This document shows, piece after piece, positions 9,623 through 18,189 of a stretch of DNA of 64,000 nt (the first letter of the stretch is position 1; every line of letters begins with the position of its first letter). The translations under genes and the position numbers were made by a program. Origin of the DNA: Thioclava sp. SK-1 (GTDB taxonomy: Bacteria > Pseudomonadota > Alphaproteobacteria > Rhodobacterales > Rhodobacteraceae); assembly GCF_001705665.1 (NCBI RefSeq), contig NZ_MDHA01000065.1, positions 1 to 64,000 of the forward strand, in the 5' to 3' direction. Under the pieces are notes generated by a model, which did not search any database, was not told the DNA's origin, and worked only from the letters and a program-made list of their open reading frames with translations.

Positions 9623-10578
9623 CTTTTACGTAGCTCCTCAATCATCGATGGGTTCGGGGCGCGCAAAACAGTGCAGCTGCGGGCCAAGGGTGCAAGGGCG
9701 CGGTGGCTGAGGTTTCGGTGCAAATAGGCCCAGACACGAGGCATGAATTGCAAATATCCCGGTTTTCCGAAATCTGTGCAAAGCCTTGTAAAAATAGCTA
9801 AAATACGTAGTGCGCGTTGGGCACCCAGTAGGGCGTATATTGCGTGGAATTGTGTAGGGTCGCAGCCGGTTTGGGAAATGTAACGGGCGGTTTCGCGCGC
9901 CTCTATTGCGGCATTGACGTCGCGCCGGGCATCTTGAAACGCCGAGACCAAATCATAGGCCGGGTGGGCCAAGACCGCGTCTTGATAATCCAGCACGCCC
10001 ATCCGTGCGATCCCGCTGCGGTCCGGCAGCCATAGGGCGTTTTCGGCATGGAAATCGCGCAGCGACATGACGCGGCGACCATCGTCCAATTGCGCCCATA
10101 GCGCCGCAATTTGCGCGGAAATCTGCGACGGATCGCTGGTGCAGGGATAATAGTCATCAACCAACCCTGTCAGCGCGGCAAGCCCTGCCCCATCAAGCTC
10201 GGTCAGACCCTGCGGTGGCGCCACCTGATGGAGCGCGGTCAGAAAGGTTGTGATCTGTGAATAAAGCTCTGCTTCGCGTTGGGGCTGATTTACGATTAGC
10301 GTCGAAATCAAATCATCGCCCAGATCCTCAAGCAGCAGCAGTCCGGCGCTCAGATCTTGTGCAAGGATTTCAGGCGCGGAAAAGCCATTGTCGCGCAGCC
10401 ATCCGGTCAAAAAGACAAACCGGTTCAGCTCTTCCCCCGCGCGGGTGATCATCAGCACGGCCGAGGTGGCGTCGCGCGTTACCCTTTCATAGCGACGCGA
10501 GGATGCATCCCCGGCCAAGGGGCTATGCGTGGCCTCCGTCCAGCCGGATTGCGATAGGAATTCGTCAATTGCGGTCAT
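9598..10578 (-). CDS. amgK: AmgK-like N-acetylmuramate/N-acetylglucosamine kinase
   Basis: This 326-residue aminoglycoside-phosphotransferase-fold kinase shows the catalytic loop SLRDFHAENALW and the metal-binding VLDYQDAVLAHPAYDL. AmgK phosphorylates MurNAc/GlcNAc at the anomeric position, feeding MurU. The start at 10578 is chosen because it overlaps the tsaE stop by 4 bases (ATGA); an in-frame upstream codon at 10611 would lie inside tsaE. The block tsaE-amgK-murU is a recurring alphaproteobacterial arrangement. Kinase substrate is inferred from context. Confidence 0.88.
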   Translation of the reverse strand: MTAIDEFLSQSGWTEATHSPLAGDASSRRYERVTRDATSAVLMITRAGEELNRFVFLTGWLRDNGFSAPEILAQDLSAGLLLLEDLGDDLISTLIVNQPQREAELYSQITTFLTALHQVAPPQGLTELDGAGLAALTGLVDDYYPCTSDPSQISAQIAALWAQLDDGRRVMSLRDFHAENALWLPDRSGIARMGVLDYQDAVLAHPAYDLVSAFQDARRDVNAAIEARETARYISQTGCDPTQFHAIYALLGAQRALRILAIFTRLCTDFGKPGYLQFMPRVWAYLHRNLSHRALAPLARSCTVLRAPNPSMIEELRKRCATRQMP

Positions 10579-11063
10579 GCAAGTCCGATCTTTTGCAGCC
10601 GTGCGGCCCATTCGGCATCGCCCGAAATCGTCACCTGACGCGATTCTCCATCAGCGCTGTTGCGAAAGGCAAGCTGCAGCGCGGTCTTTGGTGTCAGATC
10701 ACCCAGCCGGTCTGGCCATTCCACCAGACATATCGCCTCATCGAAGGCCACATCCAAGCCAAGTTCAATCACATCATCGGGATGGTGCAATCGATACAGG
10801 TCAGCGTGCCAAATCTCAGGATCTGTTTCATAAACCTGAACCAGTGTGAATGTCGGGGAGGGCACGTCTTCAACCTGCCCACTTTGGGCCATGCGATCTT
10901 GGATAACTGTGCGGGAGAAATGGGTTTTTCCGGCGCCAATGGGGCCATCTAGCAGCACAACGTCGCCTGAGGCCAGTACAGACCCAAGGCGGCGGCCCAA
11001 GTCTGCTGTGGCATCGGCATCGGGCAAATCAAGCGAGCGGATATGAGGGGGCAAAAACGACAT
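10575..11063 (-). CDS. tsaE: tRNA threonylcarbamoyladenosine biosynthesis ATPase TsaE
   Basis: This 162-residue P-loop ATPase has Walker A GPIGAGKT at residues 40-47 and the family segments DVPSPTFTLV and HADLYRL. It works with TsaB and TsaD to make t6A at position 37 of ANN-decoding tRNAs; tsaD itself lies at 54390 on the other strand. The start at 11063 gives the normal family length; the 34-residue upstream extension has no family character. It heads the overlapping run through murU to addA, 46 bases behind the PAS protein gene. Confidence 0.93.
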   Translation of the reverse strand: MSFLPPHIRSLDLPDADATADLGRRLGSVLASGDVVLLDGPIGAGKTHFSRTVIQDRMAQSGQVEDVPSPTFTLVQVYETDPEIWHADLYRLHHPDDVIELGLDVAFDEAICLVEWPDRLGDLTPKTALQLAFRNSADGESRQVTISGDAEWAARLQKIGLA

Positions 11064-11109
11064 GCGCGCATCATGACGGTGACACGCGCAAGCCGCAAGA
11101 TCTTGTCGG

Positions 11110-12690
11110 TTAATCTGACCCGGTCGCGGCCAAATGGCCGGTGATGGTGCGGGCTGGTTGCACATCTGCGACCAGCGGTGTGAACGAAATCATCAAACCT
11201 CCGCCGCTCATAGGAGTGAAACGGCCCATCAGTCGGCGGCCATCATTCATCCGGATCTCACCTTGTGCTGGTTCTCTGCGGCTAAAGCAAACGCGGGCCT
11301 GGCTCCAAATGGCGCTGCGTTCGCAACGCTCGCTCCAGCGGCGCAATGCGTCGGTCATCGTGATGCGCTGAACATTGTCTTGGCTATAGCCCCACAGGGT
11401 TTGATGCGCGGCATTGGTCAGGGTCAAATCCCCTGCTGCGCCAAAGACGGCAACGGCCTCTGAGATATTGTCCAAAACCGCTTGGCTGGTTTCCAGCTCG
11501 GCACGGAATTGCCGGGTCAAGGACACTTCCGAGGTGATATTTTCAAATAAGAAGGCAATTGCCCCATCCGGATGGGGACGGCCCGTCACACGATAGGTCT
11601 GGCCATTGGGCAAGGACCATGTTTCTTCATGGAAGCCTTTGGCCGCCTGGGTTTCCAGTTCGGTCATCTGCTCGCGCCAGCTGCGATAGTCTTTCGGCTC
11701 TGGCATCATACGTACCTCGCGTAGACGGTCCAAAAGCGCATAAAGGCTGGGGCGACCTGATAGGAAATCGGCCCCTAATGTTGTCAGGTCAATCAATGCA
11801 GGGTTGAATAGGCGTAAATGGCGGTTGCGGTCGAAAATAGCCAAACCGATTGGTAAATCCGCAAATGTCTTTGTGAGAGTCTGCACAAAATCACGCAGCG
11901 CTTTTTCGGCGCGGACGGTCGAATCAGCATGTTGTGCGAAATGCAGATGACCATCTTCGCCTGCAAAGCTTTGCACTTCGAACCAATGCTCCAGCCCGGC
12001 CTGGTCGGTAAGCATCACGCGGCGGGCTGCATGGCGGCGTGAAGATGCGTCCAGATCGAACAGACGCGGCAGTGGCCATAACAGGCCCTGATCTGCCTCA
12101 TCCAAAGCACCCGATTGCGTCAGATAGGCCCGGTTTGCCCAGGTGATGTTACGTTCCGGATCTTCTTGCCACACCAATGTCGGTGCCAGATCCAGCGCAT
12201 GGCGCAGGTGATCCAATTCGTCTTCCAGCGCGCGTTGCGACAGGCCATCCACCAGAACACCGCGGCCTTCTGCCTCTGGGTCGATGATCGTCAAGCGCAT
12301 CATATTATTGACAGTTTCGGCAATTAGGCGCAGCGCAGGACCGCCATATTGCGGTGGGATGCCACGCAGTTCTATCCGACCTTCAGCTGGCAGGTCCTTT
12401 AACCGGGCGGTCAATGTGTCAAAGCGCGGCAGCAAGAAGGCCTGCAACCGGCCCCAATCACTGCTGGCAAGTGGCGACGCCTCTAACAGGCAGCGCGCCG
12501 GGCCTGTCGCATCGACCAGCTCATCCCCATCAAATAAAAAGACGGTTTGCTCCAGCTCTGGATGGGCCGGCACCAAAGCCGCCTTGCGCTGTTGCCGACC
12601 GACGATACGGGAGATCACATATAATGCGATCACCGCAGTCACCAGTGAGCTTAAAGCCACGATGGCAATCTGAAACACAACATCCTGCAT
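11110..12690 (-). CDS. Membrane-anchored PAS-domain protein without a kinase domain
   Basis: This 526-residue protein has one N-terminal membrane helix (about residues 5-27) and then several PAS-like segments. One around residues 170-260 reads APTLVWQEDPERNITWANRAYL; a second follows PIGLAIFDRNRHLRLFNPAL; a third follows VLDNISEAVAVFGAAGDLTLTN. I find no histidine H-box, no HATPase N/G boxes, and no GGDEF or EAL motifs. It lies directly downstream of regB on the same strand (90 bases apart), which suggests but does not prove a role as an accessory sensor for the redox system. The output partner is unknown. Confidence 0.8.
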   Translation of the reverse strand: MQDVVFQIAIVALSSLVTAVIALYVISRIVGRQQRKAALVPAHPELEQTVFLFDGDELVDATGPARCLLEASPLASSDWGRLQAFLLPRFDTLTARLKDLPAEGRIELRGIPPQYGGPALRLIAETVNNMMRLTIIDPEAEGRGVLVDGLSQRALEDELDHLRHALDLAPTLVWQEDPERNITWANRAYLTQSGALDEADQGLLWPLPRLFDLDASSRRHAARRVMLTDQAGLEHWFEVQSFAGEDGHLHFAQHADSTVRAEKALRDFVQTLTKTFADLPIGLAIFDRNRHLRLFNPALIDLTTLGADFLSGRPSLYALLDRLREVRMMPEPKDYRSWREQMTELETQAAKGFHEETWSLPNGQTYRVTGRPHPDGAIAFLFENITSEVSLTRQFRAELETSQAVLDNISEAVAVFGAAGDLTLTNAAHQTLWGYSQDNVQRITMTDALRRWSERCERSAIWSQARVCFSRREPAQGEIRMNDGRRLMGRFTPMSGGGLMISFTPLVADVQPARTITGHLAATGSD

Positions 12691-12780
12691 CGGCGCACCT
12701 TTTTTCTGTCCTACCGGCAGAATTGCGCTCGAATAGTTAATTCGTCGTTAAGCTGAAAATATCGTTACCAAAAAGAATTG

Positions 12781-14145
12781 CTATTTAATGATCTGCTGAT
12801 TGGTGCCAAGCGCGCCAGTATCGCGCACAACCAACCTATAGGCCGGCCAGCGCAGTTCAACCACCGCGCCTGATTGTTCGCAATCGGGTTGCCCGTTACG
12901 GAATTTCAGGTGCACGCCGGTGCGCTCTAGCAAGGTTTTGGCGATAAACAGGCCAAGCCCCATCCCTTCATAGGGGCCACGTTCGCGCTGCTCGGATGTG
13001 CGGGCATGCAAGAAAGGGTCGCCGATGCGGCCAATCACGTCGGGCGCATAGCCGCGACCATCATCGCTGATCCGCAGCACAATCTCCGACTGGCTCCACT
13101 TGGCATCTACCCAGACCGAAGTATTGGCGAAATCTACGGCATTTTGCACCAGGTTGCGAAGCGCGTGGATCAGCTCGGGGTAGCGATAGATTATGGGCTG
13201 GCGCTCTGGCCCATTGGCCATTGGGGCGCTGTGGAAATGGATCGTTTTGCCACGGTCCAAATGCGGCTCTGCGGCCTCTTTGATCACCGCCATCAGCGGG
13301 GCGCTTCGCAGATGTTTGTCATCTTTTCCCGCCCGGCCCATAGAACGCATGATGTCACGGCAACGATCGGCCTGTTCGCGGATCAACAATGCATCTTCGC
13401 GTAAATCTTCGCGGTCAGACAATTCGTCATAAAGCTCTGATGAGACAAGCTTAATGGTGGCAAGTGGCGTGCCTAGCTCATGCGCGGCGGCGGCCACCAC
13501 CCCGCCCAGGTCGGTCAGTTTCTGTTCGCGCGCCAAGGCCAGCTGAGTTGCCAATAGCGCGTCCCCCATTGTGTGAATTTCCGATGCAATTTTATGTGCA
13601 TAGGCGCCAAGAAAAGCGACCCCGATCACAATCGCCAGCCAATAGCCAAATTCAAACAAAGGATGGGCCTCGATCATTGTGCCATCCACCAGTTGCAGTG
13701 GGGTGAAGACCAGCGCAACAATTGAAATCAGCGCAATCGCGACAGACCCCACCAGCATTGTCGGCAGCCGTTCCAGCGCAGTGGCTGCAATCGTCGCGGG
13801 GACCAGCATCAGCAACGCGAAGGGATTGTTTAAGCCCCCGGTGAGCGCCAGCAGCAGCGCCAATTGTGCTGTATCAAACAGTAGCATTGAGGTGGCTTCG
13901 GTTTGGCTTAATCTTCGATTTTCAGGAAATAGGAAAATTGCAACCAGATTGGCGGCAACCGCCGCACCCACGGTGGCAAGGCATAGCGCCAGATCCAGAT
14001 GAAACCCCAGCAGAAAATTGGCGACAAATATTGCGATCAACTGTCCGGTAATGGCTGTCCAGCGCAGAAAGATCAGGGTCCGCAGACGCACCCATTCATG
14101 ATGCGCTTCAATCCGGGCCATCCCCGCATCTGGAAAACCGCTCAT
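12781..14145 (-). CDS. regB: Redox-sensing histidine kinase RegB/PrrB/ActS
   Basis: This 454-residue sensor kinase has an N-terminal six-helix membrane region containing the quinone-contact heptad GGLNNPF (residues 103-109). The H-box is AAAHELGTPLATI with His222 as the phosphorylated residue. The redox-active cysteine Cys262 follows (EQADRCRDI). The C-terminal ATP-binding domain shows NLVQNAVDFA, ISDDGRGYAPD and GMGLGLFIAKTLLE. In this family, low oxygen or a reduced quinone pool raises kinase output to RegA. All functional residues are present. It diverges from senC-regA across a 126-base control region. Confidence 0.96.
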   Translation of the reverse strand: MSGFPDAGMARIEAHHEWVRLRTLIFLRWTAITGQLIAIFVANFLLGFHLDLALCLATVGAAVAANLVAIFLFPENRRLSQTEATSMLLFDTAQLALLLALTGGLNNPFALLMLVPATIAATALERLPTMLVGSVAIALISIVALVFTPLQLVDGTMIEAHPLFEFGYWLAIVIGVAFLGAYAHKIASEIHTMGDALLATQLALAREQKLTDLGGVVAAAAHELGTPLATIKLVSSELYDELSDREDLREDALLIREQADRCRDIMRSMGRAGKDDKHLRSAPLMAVIKEAAEPHLDRGKTIHFHSAPMANGPERQPIIYRYPELIHALRNLVQNAVDFANTSVWVDAKWSQSEIVLRISDDGRGYAPDVIGRIGDPFLHARTSEQRERGPYEGMGLGLFIAKTLLERTGVHLKFRNGQPDCEQSGAVVELRWPAYRLVVRDTGALGTNQQIIK

Positions 14146-14187
14146 TCCCTTGCCCCTTTTGCCGCTTGGCCGATGCCAATCTGTGTG

Positions 14188-14202
14188 AAAGTGTCACACT
14201 TT
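14188..14202. promoter_or_regulatory. Palindrome in the regB/senC divergent control region
   Basis: AAAGTGTCACACTTT is a perfect 7-1-7 palindrome 43 bases upstream of regB and 70 bases upstream of senC, the only strong symmetric element in the 126-base interval. A partly overlapping repeat, GTGTGA-5-TCACAC (14183-14199), shares it. It is followed by GTCGCGGCGTC. It could be an operator; the identity of any bound protein is not known. Confidence 0.45.
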
Positions 14203-14271
14203 CCGTCGCGGCGTCTTGATAGTAGGGTTCAGCCGCGCAAACAATATAGCCGACCTAAGGGGGAATATGAC

Positions 14272-14916
14272 ATGGCCATCCGCACGAAAACCTATGCGAT
14301 TGGGGCAGGGTGCCTTGTTGTCCTTGGGCTTGGCGCCATGTGGGCGGTTCCTAAATTTTCCGACGGCTCGGACGATATCTTTGCGCAATGCCGCAGCAGC
14401 GCGGTATCGGGTGCGGGCACTTTGGGCGGCCCGTTCGAACTGGTGTCTGAAACCGGTGCGACCGTCACCGATACGGATGTCATTACTCAGCCCAGCCTGT
14501 TGTATTTCGGCTATACGTTTTGCCCTGATGTCTGCCCGTTCGATGTGGCCCGCAATGGCGAGGCCACGGCGATCCTGGATTCCCGCGGGCAGACCATTCA
14601 GCCGGTGTTTATCTCGGTGGACAGCGCGCGAGACACACCCGAAGTTGTGGCAGAATTTACCGATATTTTTCACCCGCGCATGCTTGGCTTGACCGGCTCT
14701 CCCGAACAAATTTCGGCGGCGTCGAAATCCTATCGCACCTATTTCAAGGTGCAAAACCCCGGGGACCCGTTGACGTTGATCGATCATTCGACCCAAAGCT
14801 ATCTGGTGTTTCCAGAACTCGGATATGTAGAATTTTTCAATCGTGATCTGGCACCCGAGGCGATGGCCGATCGAATTGGCTGCTTTGTCGACGCATGGGA
14901 CAAGAACAAAACCTGA
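14272..14916 (+). CDS. senC: SCO1/SenC/PrrC-family copper chaperone
   Basis: This 214-residue, membrane-anchored SCO protein starts with a signal/anchor segment (Gly-Ala-Gly-Cys-Leu-Val-Val-Leu-Gly-Leu-Gly-Ala-Met). The copper-binding thioredoxin fold has the CxxxC site CPDVC and the third ligand His in LIDHSTQSY. SCO proteins deliver copper to the CuA/CuB centres of cytochrome oxidases, and in this locus the protein also links respiration to RegB signalling. The start at 14272 follows AAGGGGGAAT. Gene order regB // senC-regA is the Rhodobacter arrangement. Confidence 0.95.
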   Translation: MAIRTKTYAIGAGCLVVLGLGAMWAVPKFSDGSDDIFAQCRSSAVSGAGTLGGPFELVSETGATVTDTDVITQPSLLYFGYTFCPDVCPFDVARNGEATAILDSRGQTIQPVFISVDSARDTPEVVAEFTDIFHPRMLGLTGSPEQISAASKSYRTYFKVQNPGDPLTLIDHSTQSYLVFPELGYVEFFNRDLAPEAMADRIGCFVDAWDKNKT

Positions 14917-14990
14917 AGTTAATGTCAGCTTGATTTGACCACCATTGTGCAAACGCCTAAATGTGGGGCGTATGATGTGAGGAATGAGTG

Positions 14991-15545
14991 ATGTCGCAAG
15001 ATATTTTCGCGGAGCTGGGCTCTGACCGCAGCCTGTTGTTGGTCGATGATGATCTGCCGTTCCTCACTCGTTTGGCCCGTGCGATGGAAAAACGCGGATT
15101 TGAGGTCGCCACAGCTGATTCCGTGGCGGCGGGCAAGGCGGCCGTCATGGCCACGCCGCAGGCCTATGCGGTAGTCGATCTGCGATTGGAAGATGGTAGT
15201 GGTCTTGATGTGGTTGAACTGCTTCGGGAAAAACGCCCTGATGCGCGGATTGTTGTGTTAACGGGCTATGGTGCGATTGCCACGGCGGTTGCGGCTGTGA
15301 AAATGGGGGCGACCGATTATCTGGCCAAGCCGGCGGACGCGACGGATGTCACCAATGCCTTATTGGCGCGCAATGATGATACGCCACCGCCACCCGAAAA
15401 TCCAATGAGCGCGGATCGCGTCCGTTGGGAACATATTCAGCGTGTGTATGAGCTGTGCGACCGCAACGTGTCCGAGACAGCGCGACGGTTAAACATGCAC
15501 CGTAGAACCTTGCAGCGCATTTTGGCCAAACGTAGCCCGCGCTAG
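14991..15545 (+). CDS. regA: Redox response regulator RegA/PrrA/ActR
   Basis: This 184-residue response regulator has an acidic pocket VDDD at the N-terminus, phospho-acceptor Asp63 (VVDLRLEDGSG), the conserved Thr in VLTGYG and Lys in AKPADA. A proline linker (TPPPPEN) leads to a short Fis-type helix-turn-helix at the C-terminus (NVSETARRLNMHRRTLQRIL). RegA controls photosynthesis, carbon and nitrogen fixation and respiratory genes in relatives. A GTG at 14988 in frame is a possible alternative start. The hvrA gene that follows regA in Rhodobacter is not present here. Confidence 0.96.
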   Translation: MSQDIFAELGSDRSLLLVDDDLPFLTRLARAMEKRGFEVATADSVAAGKAAVMATPQAYAVVDLRLEDGSGLDVVELLREKRPDARIVVLTGYGAIATAVAAVKMGATDYLAKPADATDVTNALLARNDDTPPPPENPMSADRVRWEHIQRVYELCDRNVSETARRLNMHRRTLQRILAKRSPR

Positions 15546-15561
15546 GGGCGTTGGAATGCGT

Positions 15562-15580
15562 GCCACCCAATTCGGGTGGC
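15562..15580. terminator. Hairpin between convergent regA and LysR gene
   Basis: GCCACCC-AATTC-GGGTGGC forms a perfect 7-bp stem in the 36 bases between the two convergent stop codons. There is no T run on plus. It probably acts as a shared weak terminator. Confidence 0.45.
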
Positions 15581-15581
15581 T

Positions 15582-16529
15582 CTATGGCAGCGCTGCGCTT
15601 TTGGGCTGCGTCCAATAAGGCGGGTTTCCGATGGTGTCGGTCAGGAAATCCAAAAATACCGTAACCTTAGACGAGCGCATGCGGTTCTCTGGATACAGCA
15701 GATGAATTGCGCCGTTGATATGATCGGATCCAACCTGCCATTGTGGTAGGATGGGCTGCAACTGGCCCTGGGCCAGATGTTCATGTAACAGCCAGGTAGG
15801 GAACAGCACGATACCCTGCGCAGAAAGAGCCGCAGCGATCAGGCTGTCTGCATCATTGCTGCGCAAATCCCCGGCCACAGAATGCGGGCGCGCCTGCTCA
15901 CCTTGGCGACTGAACTGCCACGGCATTTCGCCATTGTGACCTTTGTATATAAGGCAGTTATGCGCCCCAAGCGCATCGGGGTGAAGCGGCATTCCGCAGC
16001 GCTCTAGGTAGGGTGGCGCTGCGGCCATCACATATGTCTGATCTGCCAATTTGCGCCGAAGCAGGGTCGAATCCTTTAGACTGCCGATGCGGATAATAAC
16101 ATCTGCGCCATCCGCAATTGGGTCGATCAATGCATCTGTTAGCGTCAGCTCGACTTCCAATTCGGTGTAACGTGCCTGAAACATAGCCAGATGCGGGGCG
16201 ACATGTCGGCGCCCAAAGGCCACAGGGGCGTTGATCCGCAAAATGCCGCGCGGCTCGCTTGCGCCACCCCGGACCTGTTCAGATGCCATGTCCAACGTAT
16301 TCAGCGCATCACGCACCGATAGGAAATAGCTTCGGCCATGGTCGGTCAGCCGCAAAGAGCGGGTGTTACGCACCAGAAGCTTCTGCCCCAGCCCGTTCTC
16401 CAACCCGCTGATATAGCGTGACACCGAAGACACCGGCAATCCACGCCGCCGCGCGACCTCGCTAAAGCTGCCATGTGTCACGACTTCGACGAACAGCCGA
16501 AGGCCATTCAGGTTTATATCTTTGCTCAT
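15582..16529 (-). CDS. LysR-family transcriptional regulator
   Basis: A 315-residue LysR regulator. The N-terminal winged helix-turn-helix is visible at about residues 8-65 (GLRLFVEVVTHGSFSEVARR, then PVSSVSRYISGLE), followed by the effector-binding region starting RGILRINAPVAFGR. This subtype (CrgA-like, with the GxLRIN opening) is common in Proteobacteria. It is divergent from two YdcZ-type transporter genes across 83 bases, so it is likely to regulate them. The inducer is unknown. Confidence 0.9.
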   Translation of the reverse strand: MSKDINLNGLRLFVEVVTHGSFSEVARRRGLPVSSVSRYISGLENGLGQKLLVRNTRSLRLTDHGRSYFLSVRDALNTLDMASEQVRGGASEPRGILRINAPVAFGRRHVAPHLAMFQARYTELEVELTLTDALIDPIADGADVIIRIGSLKDSTLLRRKLADQTYVMAAAPPYLERCGMPLHPDALGAHNCLIYKGHNGEMPWQFSRQGEQARPHSVAGDLRSNDADSLIAAALSAQGIVLFPTWLLHEHLAQGQLQPILPQWQVGSDHINGAIHLLYPENRMRSSKVTVFLDFLTDTIGNPPYWTQPKSAALP

Positions 16530-16612
16530 ATTGCAAAGGAGATTACCATGATCCCATCATTGTTGTCTATTGCGCCGAGATTTAGGTCTGCCTCATCGCC
16601 AAAGGAGGCACT

Positions 16613-17044
16613 GTGAAACAGATCTTTACACTTATCATCGTCTTTGCCGCAGGGATGGGCCTGTCAGTCGAGGCTGGACTGCTTGGCCCGTTGGGTGAAA
16701 CCGTTGGCCATATGTCGGCAACGCTGTGCATTTTTCTGGTTGGCGGACTGCTGCTGTCTTTGGCGCTGATTTTTGCGCCGACGCGGGCGCTGCCACAGCT
16801 GTTTTCACAACCACGTTGGATGCTGACAGGCGGCGTTTTGGGGCCGGTCTATGTGGTTATCATCACCACCGCGACACCGATCTTGGGGGTTGGAACGACG
16901 ATGGTTGCAATCTTATTCGGGCAGATCGCAACAGGTCTTCTTCTGGATCATTTCGGCGCCTTTGGCGTCCCCCGCCAACGGGTTGATCGTTATCGCACCG
17001 GTGCGCTGTTCTTGATCGCCATCGCCTTGTTTCTTATTCACTGA
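16613..17044 (+). CDS. YdcZ-type (DUF606) small membrane transporter, first copy
   Basis: This 143-residue protein is almost entirely hydrophobic, with five predicted helices and the family-type segments VGGLLLSLALIF and GQIATGLLLDHFG. It belongs to the DUF606/YdcZ branch of drug/metabolite transporters, which are half-size and usually occur in pairs. A strong ribosome site (AAAGGAGG) precedes the GTG at 16613, which is the likely start. The second half-size gene begins 8 bases after the stop. Substrate is unknown. Confidence 0.85.
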   Translation: MKQIFTLIIVFAAGMGLSVEAGLLGPLGETVGHMSATLCIFLVGGLLLSLALIFAPTRALPQLFSQPRWMLTGGVLGPVYVVIITTATPILGVGTTMVAILFGQIATGLLLDHFGAFGVPRQRVDRYRTGALFLIAIALFLIH

Positions 17045-17052
17045 GGTCACAA

Positions 17053-17511
17053 ATGCTAAGCTTTATTCTTATCCCGTTGGCCCTGTTGGGCGGTGCGACA
17101 CTTGCGGTGCAATCTTCGGTCAACGGACGACTTGGCGCGGCGGTGGGTATATTGGCGACCGCTTGGCTGACTTTTGTTGTTGGGTCGGTGATCAGCGTGC
17201 TGCTTGTGCTGTTCGTGCAGGCACCACAAGACATTAGCCTGTTGGCTGCGCCGCGCTGGCAAATGACAGGGGCATTCTTCGGAGTGTTCTATATTGTCGC
17301 AATGGTGTTTTCCGTGCCCTTGATTGGCATCGCCGCGGCAACCGTTGCCGTTGTGGCAGGGCAGCTAACGATGGGGCTGTTGATCGACAATTTTGCTTGG
17401 TTGGGCAACCAACGCATCGCACTGGATCCACAGCGCTGGGCGGCGATTGTTCTTTTGTTGGGGGCTATTGCCCTGATCTACCTTGGCAACCGCAAGCGCG
17501 AAACATCGTAA
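17053..17511 (+). CDS. YdcZ-type (DUF606) small membrane transporter, second copy
   Basis: This 152-residue five-helix protein is homologous in layout to its upstream neighbour (compare GQLTMGLLIDNFA here with GQIATGLLLDHFG there). The N-terminus (LLGGATLAVQSSVNGRLG) has the classic DUF606 motif with Gln-Ser-x-Val-Asn/Ala. The two products probably pair to form one transporter. It converges with the flavin reductase gene, with only 21 bases between stops. Confidence 0.85.
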   Translation: MLSFILIPLALLGGATLAVQSSVNGRLGAAVGILATAWLTFVVGSVISVLLVLFVQAPQDISLLAAPRWQMTGAFFGVFYIVAMVFSVPLIGIAAATVAVVAGQLTMGLLIDNFAWLGNQRIALDPQRWAAIVLLLGAIALIYLGNRKRETS

Positions 17512-17532
17512 CGCGCTCGCTGGGCTTGCGGC

Positions 17533-18189
17533 TCAGGATTTGTCCTGCACCGCAAGCACGTCGTCGGCGCTGGGCGTCGGCAAATCAAAGTAATCGAATG
17601 TGCCTGCGTAGCCATTGCCGCCCATCCGGCCCAGCGCATCCAATTTGCGATAATCGGAATAATGCGTTTCAGGGTCTATAATATCTTCGCGGATATGCGC
17701 CCTAACGATACGGCCAAGGATGATTTCTCGGGCAGAGCTGACGTTGATCCCCAAATAGCGTTCGCATTCAAACGCAACCGGGGCTTCGGCGATTCGCGGG
17801 CATTTCACCTTATCGCCGCGCACAGCCGTCAGGCCGGCGATCTGCAGTTCGTCAATCTGCGGTTCCAGATTGGCTGCGGTGACCGACATCGCCTTGGCAT
17901 TGGGGCGATCAACGATATTGACGGTAAAACATTCGGTCATGCGAATATTATAGGCGGTGTCCTTAAAACTGCGGTCGGGTTTGTTTTCGACGCCCAGCGC
18001 GAGGATGGGTGGATCGGCGGACAGGCAGTTGAAAAACGAATAGGGCGCGGCATTGACCACCCCATCGGGTGAGATGGTCGTGACCCAGGCGATCGGACGC
18101 GGGACGATGGTGCCAATCATGACCTTATAGGCCTGTCGCGGCGTAAGATCCGCGAAATCAAAGGCGTGGTAACCGTCTTTCAGGGTCAT
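17533..18189 (-). CDS. Flavin reductase-like FMN-binding split-barrel protein
   Basis: This 218-residue protein has the split-barrel flavin reductase fold: the opening segment ends in MIGTIVPRPIAWVTT, then NAAPYSFFNCLSADPP, and FTVNIVD. Such enzymes reduce FMN with NAD(P)H for partner monooxygenases, or use bound FMN themselves. No monooxygenase is nearby, so the partner is unknown. The start overlaps the end of the GntR gene by 4 bases, so the two are one transcription unit. Confidence 0.85.
   Translation of the reverse strand: MTLKDGYHAFDFADLTPRQAYKVMIGTIVPRPIAWVTTISPDGVVNAAPYSFFNCLSADPPILALGVENKPDRSFKDTAYNIRMTECFTVNIVDRPNAKAMSVTAANLEPQIDELQIAGLTAVRGDKVKCPRIAEAPVAFECERYLGINVSSAREIILGRIVRAHIREDIIDPETHYSDYRKLDALGRMGGNGYAGTFDYFDLPTPSADDVLAVQDKS

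Noticed and set aside
15546-15600. hvrA downstream of regA
   Set aside because: In Rhodobacter the H-NS-like hvrA follows regA; here the next gene is a convergent LysR and no HvrA-like frame is present.
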